Source of the DNA: Cichorium intybus
Taxonomy: Eukaryota; Streptophyta; Magnoliopsida; Asterales; Asteraceae
DNA: 64,000 nucleotides
Assembly: GCA_023525715.1 (NCBI GenBank)
Contig: CM042015.1
Location: 90,225,750-90,289,749, forward strand
Reading direction: 5' to 3'
Part shown: positions 53,462-64,000 of the stretch, in pieces
Position numbering within the stretch: the stretch's first letter is position 1
Layout of the letters: each line of letters begins with the position of its first letter
Made by a program: the position numbers and the translations under genes
The notes under the pieces: model-generated
Told to the model about the DNA's origin: nothing
The model's input: the letters and a program-made list of their open reading frames with translations, nothing else
Database searches by the model: none

Positions 53462-53567
53462 TTGACAGATTGATACGATTTGTCTCACTAAAAAATTGTA
53501 TTATATAAATCGTATTGACAGATTGATACGATTTGTCTCACTAAAAAAATTGTATTATATAAAATGT
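53461..53567 (+). repeat. 53-bp tandem duplication in the TBL 3' region
   Basis: Two nearly identical copies begin ATTGACAGATTGATACG at 53461 and 53514, starting at the last base of the stop codon. It may lie in the 3' UTR. Confidence 0.9.
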
Positions 53568-55889
53568 ATACGCATCTGCTTGAAGTGTGAAAATTTGTTA
53601 AATTGAAAGTTCATTGAACTACACATTTCTGAGTAAAAGCATACGCTACTTTGATAGGGTTTGGTCTAACTTTAAGTAGTGCTAGGGCTGTTAGATGTTA
53701 AGCTAGATTCATTTAATAGTATTTATTAGATTTAGAATTATTAGTTTAATGATTTAACCATTGTGATGGTTTGATGAACTGTTACATTGGTTGGGTCATT
53801 AATTGTCATTTGACAGTTACTTATAGTATATATCTATATCTATATAACTTTTATAATAGAAGTCATTAAAATGAATGTGGTTAAAAATATGCATCTATAT
53901 TGCACCATATTTATTAGAAACTCCCACATTTTCAACTTCTTCTAATTAATTGTTTATTTAAATGTAATATTTTTCCTATATAAGAGCATTATTTTCATCA
54001 TTGGTTACATGCATTTTCTTCTCTACTTTTCTATTATTGTTATCTAAAATATACGAAGATGGAAATGAAGGTGCAAGAGATCAATCGGCATCCAATCTCT
54101 AAAAGAAATATTTGAATGGATAAATATATTGGGGAGAAATAAAGGCAAATATGAATATCAAGATTTTGAAAGTCTATAAGCTATTTGAGTTATTTCTCTG
54201 ATTCAATTTATATTCACCTCTTTTTCCTTCCACTTTATTTAGATTTCAAGAAAATGTTTATAGTTGTACATCTAGATTCAAGAAAAATTATATTTCAATT
54301 TATTTGTTACATATGTTAAAGATGTTTGTTCTTAGTTTATATTATCCTATATGATTGTTTGATTGAGTTTCGTCAAAGGGTATGTATATAATATAATGAA
54401 AATAGATTCTAATTATTAATCCATCATTATTAGTTTGTATTTTTTTTCGGTTACATTTTAAACATTTGTTGATAATGGATGTATCTCATACATTTATATG
54501 TTAATGGTGAGTTTTATGTAGAATATGGAAGAAGCGGTTTGACTACAATGTCAAAAACAATATAACAACAATACATAAGTACGTGAGCTTAATATTAAAA
54601 AATAATGTGCAACAAAATAAAAGAATAAACATATTTGTAGAAGAATTACAATCATGAAATTATAACAACTAAAGAAGAACTCATGCGCATTTCTCAAGTA
54701 TTTTGATTCATAAATAAATACAAAATCTTCATGAATATATTAATATAAAGCAATAAACAAATAAATAGACATATATAAGTATTATAGTTAAATTCTTAAT
54801 AATGGATTGTAGGTTTTAATATAATTTATTAGTTCTTCGTTTTTTTAAATGATATAATATTTTTAAATGGTTGATTTATAATACTAATGAATAAAATATA
54901 CACACATTTCATACAATGAAACACATTAAACACATACCAATTTCCTATTGTCGAATAACTTTTCACCTATTAATTTGATAGTCGTATTCTATAAAACCCA
55001 GAGACCACATGATTTGAAAATTTACTTTGAAAGAAATATATAAAAAAAAAAGTTATAACATAAAAATTCGAAAAGATAGAAATAACATATTATTAAATTT
55101 ATTAATGTTAGAAAGACTCTAATATAATATAAGACTAAGTATTATATGTTCACATTATTTATTTAATTAAGTAAACATAATTTAAATATTTCAAGCATAT
55201 TTAGTCAAGTATCATAAGTATCAATTAAATACCATAACTAGAAAGAACCTCTTCAATTGTAGTAGTTTAATACTAAATAACCCTTAATTGGAATTTGAAG
55301 AGTTTTAATATTAGACAAAACGTCAATTCAATTAACAAACTATGTTTTTTGAAGATGTATACTCTTAGTTTGCAATATTCATAATTGGTTCATTAATGTA
55401 ATATATATGCAAATAAAATAAAACTTTCTACCTAGACTTTAATATTTTATAACTCCTTTATAATAATAATAAGGGGTTTTTAAAAGTCTTCTACAACTCC
55501 TTAATAACAATAACTAACTTTTAAATTTAATTGACAATAACAATAATAATAATAATATATTGTGATATAAATTTATAAATTACATTACATTACCTTAAAA
55601 AATAGTTGTCATTATAAATAATAATTATGATCAGAATTAAAATATGGTAAATTAAGTAAAGTTTAAATTAACTAATCAACACAATACTTAAAATAACTCT
55701 AAGTCGAGAACTATATTTAGTTGTATTCAAGCACAAGGCGTGGGTAGCGGTCATCCAGTAATAAGATTGTAAATAAATATTTATCTTATCATATTGTTCA
55801 AAATGGTTACAATTTTATACATCAATATAGTGTAAAAATTATTATTTCATAGTTAATGTCAATGACAAAGTTTTATCTACATAATTTAA
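53568..55889. other. AT-rich stretch holding an LTR start and the body of a Helitron-like element
   Basis: The LTR start at 53690 is listed separately. The rest is AT-rich without coding frames. It ends in a Helitron-type 3' terminus at 55916, so an unknown part of it is probably the Helitron body. The 5' end (TC) could not be fixed. Confidence 0.4.
53690..53756 (+). mobile_element. Copia LTR start, identical to 62355-62421
   Basis: Sixty-seven bases starting TGTTAGATGTTAAGCTAG match the 3' LTR start at 62355 exactly. The sequence begins 229 bases after the TBL stop. It could be a 5' LTR start, stretched by insertions up to its end at 61335, or an unrelated solo or truncated LTR. Confidence 0.75.
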
Positions 55890-55916
55890 CCTGCGCAACG
55901 CGCGGGACAACGCCTA
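55890..55916 (+). mobile_element. Helitron 3' terminus (plus strand)
   Basis: A GC-rich hairpin, CCTGCGC-AAC-GCGCGGG region at 55890-55906, is followed by a short spacer and CTAG at 55913-55916, then T. A hairpin just before a CTRR end with a 3' T is the Helitron signature. Confidence 0.7.
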
Positions 55917-55938
55917 GTGTGTGTGTGTGTGTGTGTGT

Positions 55939-55995
<57 letters not shown>

Positions 55996-56003
55996 CACAC
56001 ACA
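55917..56003. repeat. (GT)n(TA)n(AC)n palindromic microsatellite
   Basis: GT at 55917-55938, TA to 55987 and AC to 56003 form one large palindrome between two inverted Helitron-like ends. Confidence 0.93.
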
Positions 56004-56036
56004 CGGCGTATTCTCGCGCGTTGCACAGGAGTAAAT
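56004..56036 (-). mobile_element. Second Helitron-like 3' terminus, inverted
   Basis: On the minus strand it reads CCTGTGCAACGCGCGAG followed by AATACGCC and then the GT repeat. It is an inverted and diverged copy of 55890-55916 in which the CTAG has been reduced to CG. It lies face to face with the plus-strand end. Confidence 0.6.
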
Positions 56037-56986
<950 letters not shown>

Positions 56987-56989
56987 CAA

Positions 56990-59738
<2,749 letters not shown>

Positions 59739-60598
59739 GGGTGCGTTAGGTTGCGGAAAACTGTTTTCCATTTTCCATTTTTCATTTTCAGAAAAATGGA
59801 GTGGAGTTTTCATTTTCATTTTCAGTAGAAAACGTGTTTGGTTAATCTAATTGAGTTTTCGTTTTTCGTTTTAGAAAATTAGAAAACGCGTTTGGATGTG
59901 TATTTTCTATAAGTTTTCATTTTCTATTTTTTTTATTTCAAAATAATACAATATAACACATATTTGGGGTGGGTGGGTGGGTAAGGTAGGTGGGGTGGAG
60001 GTGGGTAGGGTTGGGTAGGTTAAGGTTGGGGTGGGTTGGGATGGGTAGGGTGGGGTGGGATGGAAGTATGTAGGATGGGGTGGGGTGGGTGAGGCTGGGT
60101 AGGGGTGGGGTAGGGTAGGGTGTGTAAGGGGTGGGGTGTAGGTGGGTAGGGGTTAGGTAGGGTGGATTTCTTGGGTAGGTTAAGATAGGGGTGGACTGGG
60201 GTGGGTAAGGTGGGGTGGGTGGAGGTGGGTAGGATGGGGTGGGATGGGTAGGTGAGGCTGGGTAGGGGATATAGGTGGGTGGGGTGGGGTAGGGTAGGGT
60301 ATGTAAGGGTGGGGTGGGTGGGTTAGGTTGGGTTGGGTAGTGGTAAGTGTAGGGTGGGTTAGGTAGGGTTACGGTGGGTTGGGTGGATATGTGTGTACGG
60401 ATTGTATTCTTGGAAAAATTTTGAAATAGAAAACTTTGGAAAACAATAATTTTGAGTTTTCCAAGTTCTATATAATTTTGGAAAAAGAAAAATTTTCATT
60501 TTCTAGAAAAATTTTGGAAAACTTGATCAACCAAACGCGTTTTCTATCTTTTCATTTTTCTTGGAAAACTAGAAAATTTTCTGTAACCAAACACACCC
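59739..60598. mobile_element. PIF/Harbinger-like MITE, 860 bp
   Basis: The ends GGGTGCGTTAGGTTGCGG and CTGTAACCAAACACACCC match the GGGTGTGTTTGGTT type common in Tourist/Harbinger MITEs. A perfect TAA lies at 59736-59738 and 60599-60601. The inner arms carry GGAAAAC/GTTTTCC motifs. The centre is the G-rich tract at 59967-60385. Confidence 0.82.
59967..60385 (+). repeat. G-rich GGGTGGG/GGGTAGG minisatellite
   Basis: About 420 bases of degenerate GGGTNGGG units with almost no C on the plus strand. Many runs of three or four G at short spacing give strong G-quadruplex potential. It lies inside the Harbinger-like MITE. Confidence 0.9.
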
Positions 60599-60601
60599 TA
60601 A

Positions 60602-61335
60602 GATTTCTTGGAATCCATAACCCTTGAAGGCTGCGAAATTCTTGAAGAATGTAACCTCTACACCATACTTTGAAATTACAGATCCCAAGTACAGCAACCT
60701 CTCCTTATCTCTTTTCTTCTACATTCTTCAAGACTCAACTTGTTACTATTCCAAAATGAAATACGGAAATCCTACATTCTTCTTTGCTGTTCATCGTTTT
60801 TATCACCTTTTTTCATCTTCCTCCATCGAACACTGCTTGCGATATTCTTGAACAGTCGTTTTTTTTTCCAGATTTCATTCTTTAAGAATACTCTGCTTTT
60901 ATTCTTTCATTCTTAAAGAACAAGGAGGGCAGGAAGCGCTTATGCCTCGACATCGTTGAAGAGACGAGCATCGATTTCTTGAGCCCCGTGTTTAGCAGTC
61001 GGCCTCGACATTGTTGAAGAGACGAATATGTATGTGTGTATGTATGTATGTATATAGTTAAACTATAAGGTCGCAGAAAAATGGTTACATTTATGAATAA
61101 AGCTCGGTTATTTAAAAAATAAAAGTAAAATTAAACGCACAACTTAATACATATTGTATGTATGAGAACATGTCAACAAAAAAGTTTTATGGTTTTTTAA
61201 TATTTGTAAGTCATATAAAATCAAAAAGTAAAGGATTTTTTCACACATTCTGATTCACTTGTTGTAGTATTTATGTTGTGTATTTATCCTCTTTTTTATT
61301 TAAAACTTTTCAATCTTCAATTGTTCTCCCCAACA
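60602..61335 (+). other. Flank of the Harbinger MITE running into a Copia LTR end
   Basis: It continues the sequence interrupted at 59738. The last part (ending TTCTCCCCAACA at 61335) lies two to three bases before a Copia primer site and so is the end of a 5' LTR. A short GTAT run lies at 61028-61053. Confidence 0.45.
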
Positions 61336-61338
61336 TAG

Positions 61339-61350
61339 TGGCATCAGAGC
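61339..61350 (+). promoter_or_regulatory. Primer binding site, tRNA-iMet type, one change
   Basis: TGGCATCAGAGC differs at one base from the standard TGGTATCAGAGC and follows the CCAACA LTR end. Confidence 0.75.
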
Positions 61351-61398
61351 GGCATTTACGTTCCGATTGAAAAGTAATCTCGTTTCATTCCTCTCTTC

Positions 61399-62160
61399 AT
61401 GGCTACGTACAACAATAATCTCGTTCAACCCCAACTTCCAAAATTAAATGACAGTAACTACTACCACTAGAACATACAAATAAAAGTTATGTATGAATCT
61501 CAAGATCTGTGGAGTATTGTTGAAGATGGTGTACGTGAACACACAACACAAACTGATTTGACAAAGATCAAGGACAATAAGAAGAAAGATAGAAAAGCCT
61601 TGTTTTGTCATTTACCAGGCTGTAGATGAGGCAATATTTGAAAGGATTGCAAACTCAAAATCATCTAAGGGGGCTTAGGATATCCTATACAACATGTATC
61701 GAAGGGAAGATAGAGTGAAGATGGTGCGTCTTCAAACTTTGCGCTGTGAATTTGATGGATTGATGATGAAGGAATATGAATCTGTTGAAGGATTCTATAG
61801 TATGGTAATTGCTATGTTAAATCAAATGAGGATAAATAGGGAGAACATTGAAGATAGGAGAGTTGTTGAGAAGATTCTTGGAAGCCTTACGCGAAGGTTT
61901 GAATATGTAGTTGTGGCAATAGAAGAACCGAAGGATTTAGCAGCACTATCACTTGAAAATATATTGGGAATACTCCAATCCCATGAACTCCGAATTTTGA
62001 TGACTGTCCTTCGGATCAAGCCTTCAAAGTTTCTACAAATCCAAAAGAGAATGAACATGTAAGATCCTTGTCTGAAACTAAATGCTATTAGTGTCACAAA
62101 CTTCGACACATTATGAAATACAGCAAGAAACGAAATGAGGATGAGAGTAAAGATGCAAAT
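61399..62160 (+). pseudogene. Copia gag pseudogene (UBN2-type)
   Basis: The ATG at 61399 opens MATYNNNLVQPQLPKLNDSNYY, a usual Copia gag start. A TAG follows near 61470, and the frame changes more than once. 61694-62062 is open and holds RLQTLRCEFDGLMMKEYESV, FYSMVIAMLNQMR, VVEKILGSLTRRFEYVVVAIEE and then LENILGILQSHE, the core of the UBN2 gag domain. A zinc knuckle remnant at about 62084-62125 reads CY*CHKLRHIMKY, with a stop inside and the last Cys replaced by Tyr. No pol follows, so the element is internally deleted. Confidence 0.78.
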
Positions 62161-62344
62161 TTCATTTGTGAAAAAAGAATTAAGATGGTGATACAATGTC
62201 CATGACAGTTGAGGAGCTTGAAACCTTGATGAATGATTCATGGAATGATGATGACCTTGTTGAAAAGAAGCAAGATGATGGATGATGATGTTTGAAGATT
62301 AAACCTTGAAGATGTTGGATGCGTTGTGAAATAAATAATCCAGC

Positions 62345-62421
62345 TTAAGGGGTATGTTAGATGTTAAGCTAGATTCATTTAATAGTATTTATTAGATTTA
62401 GAATTATTAGTTTAATGATTT
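62345..62421 (+). mobile_element. Polypurine tract and start of the Copia 3' LTR
   Basis: CTTAAGGGGTA directly precedes TGTTAGATGTTAAGC at 62355. The LTR breaks off after 67 bases at the TA-edge cassette that begins near 62422. Confidence 0.75.
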
Positions 62422-62550
62422 CATAGTATGAACCATTAAGAGTTCTCAAGATCTCACGAATATTTGGGTTCTCACCGGATCCTGACCCTATATATACATA
62501 CATACATACATACATACATACATACATACATAAATATATACATACATACA

Positions 62551-62584
<34 letters not shown>

Positions 62585-62588
62585 CATA
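62422..62588 (-). mobile_element. TA-edge cassette followed by (TACA)n
   Basis: On the minus strand the (TATG)n array is followed by GGGTCAGGATCCGGTGAGAA and then CTTGAGAACTC, the same layout as the arm ends at 19649 and 34462. It interrupts the Copia 3' LTR. The repeat part spans about 62491-62588. Confidence 0.6.
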
Positions 62589-62589
62589 C

Positions 62590-64000
<1,411 letters not shown>

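Overview
The window is nuclear DNA of a flowering plant. It has a spliced plant-type gene, LTR retrotransposons primed by tRNA-Asp and tRNA-iMet, tRNA-derived SINEs, CACTA, hAT, Mutator-like and PIF/Harbinger elements, Helitron-type ends, many long (TA)n arrays and an Arabidopsis-type TTTAGGG telomere-like tract. The transposon-gene families look most like those of composites (Asteraceae, lettuce or sunflower type). That assignment rests on recalled family resemblance and is tentative.

Layout. 1-5201 is a young Athila-like LTR element with no gag-pol. It carries two open ORFs: an acidic 429-aa protein and an ATHILA ORF-1-type protein. It sits inside the gag of an older Ty3/gypsy element (5202-5752, then unreadable decay to about 7745). 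7.7-12.3 kb holds (TA)n arrays, two SINE copies with target-site duplications (TSDs) and a Mutator-like foldback element. 12354-17319 is a complete CACTA element (TSD TAT) with a minus-strand Ptta/En/Spm-type gene and a 0.66-kb telomere-like array. 18.2-20.5 kb holds a PIF/Harbinger-like element and a hAT-like element that carries a TA-bounded foldback. 22.3-27.1 kb is the decayed right part of a second CACTA element (En/Spm-type plus Ulp1-like protease), split by an Athila-type solo LTR. 27.6-29.9 kb is a Myb/SANT-like Harbinger-associated gene split by a hAT MITE with about 118 copies of a hexamer. 31-32.1 kb is a second Mutator-like foldback with a 9-bp TSD. 33.2-36.9 kb is a chain of TA-bounded foldback units ending in a palindromic TATG/CATA tract and a MITE. 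39.1-43.1 kb is a decayed Copia element whose leader is split by a solo LTR. 43.1-44.1 kb is a hAT (zf-MYM1-like) remnant. 45.0-47.8 kb is a large LTR-like unit. 49826-53461 is the only intact-looking host gene, a five-exon TRICHOME BIREFRINGENCE-LIKE gene. The rest is Copia, Helitron, SINE, PIF/Harbinger and microsatellite sequence.

The genes do not form a pathway. The window is one small gene in a nested transposon landscape. Its main structural interest is the repeated coupling of foldback elements to (TA)n arrays, the telomere-like array inside a CACTA element, and several insertions whose pre-insertion site can be read exactly. No previously unknown defence or metabolic system was found. 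Splice sites, family names and TSDs were read by eye without alignment.
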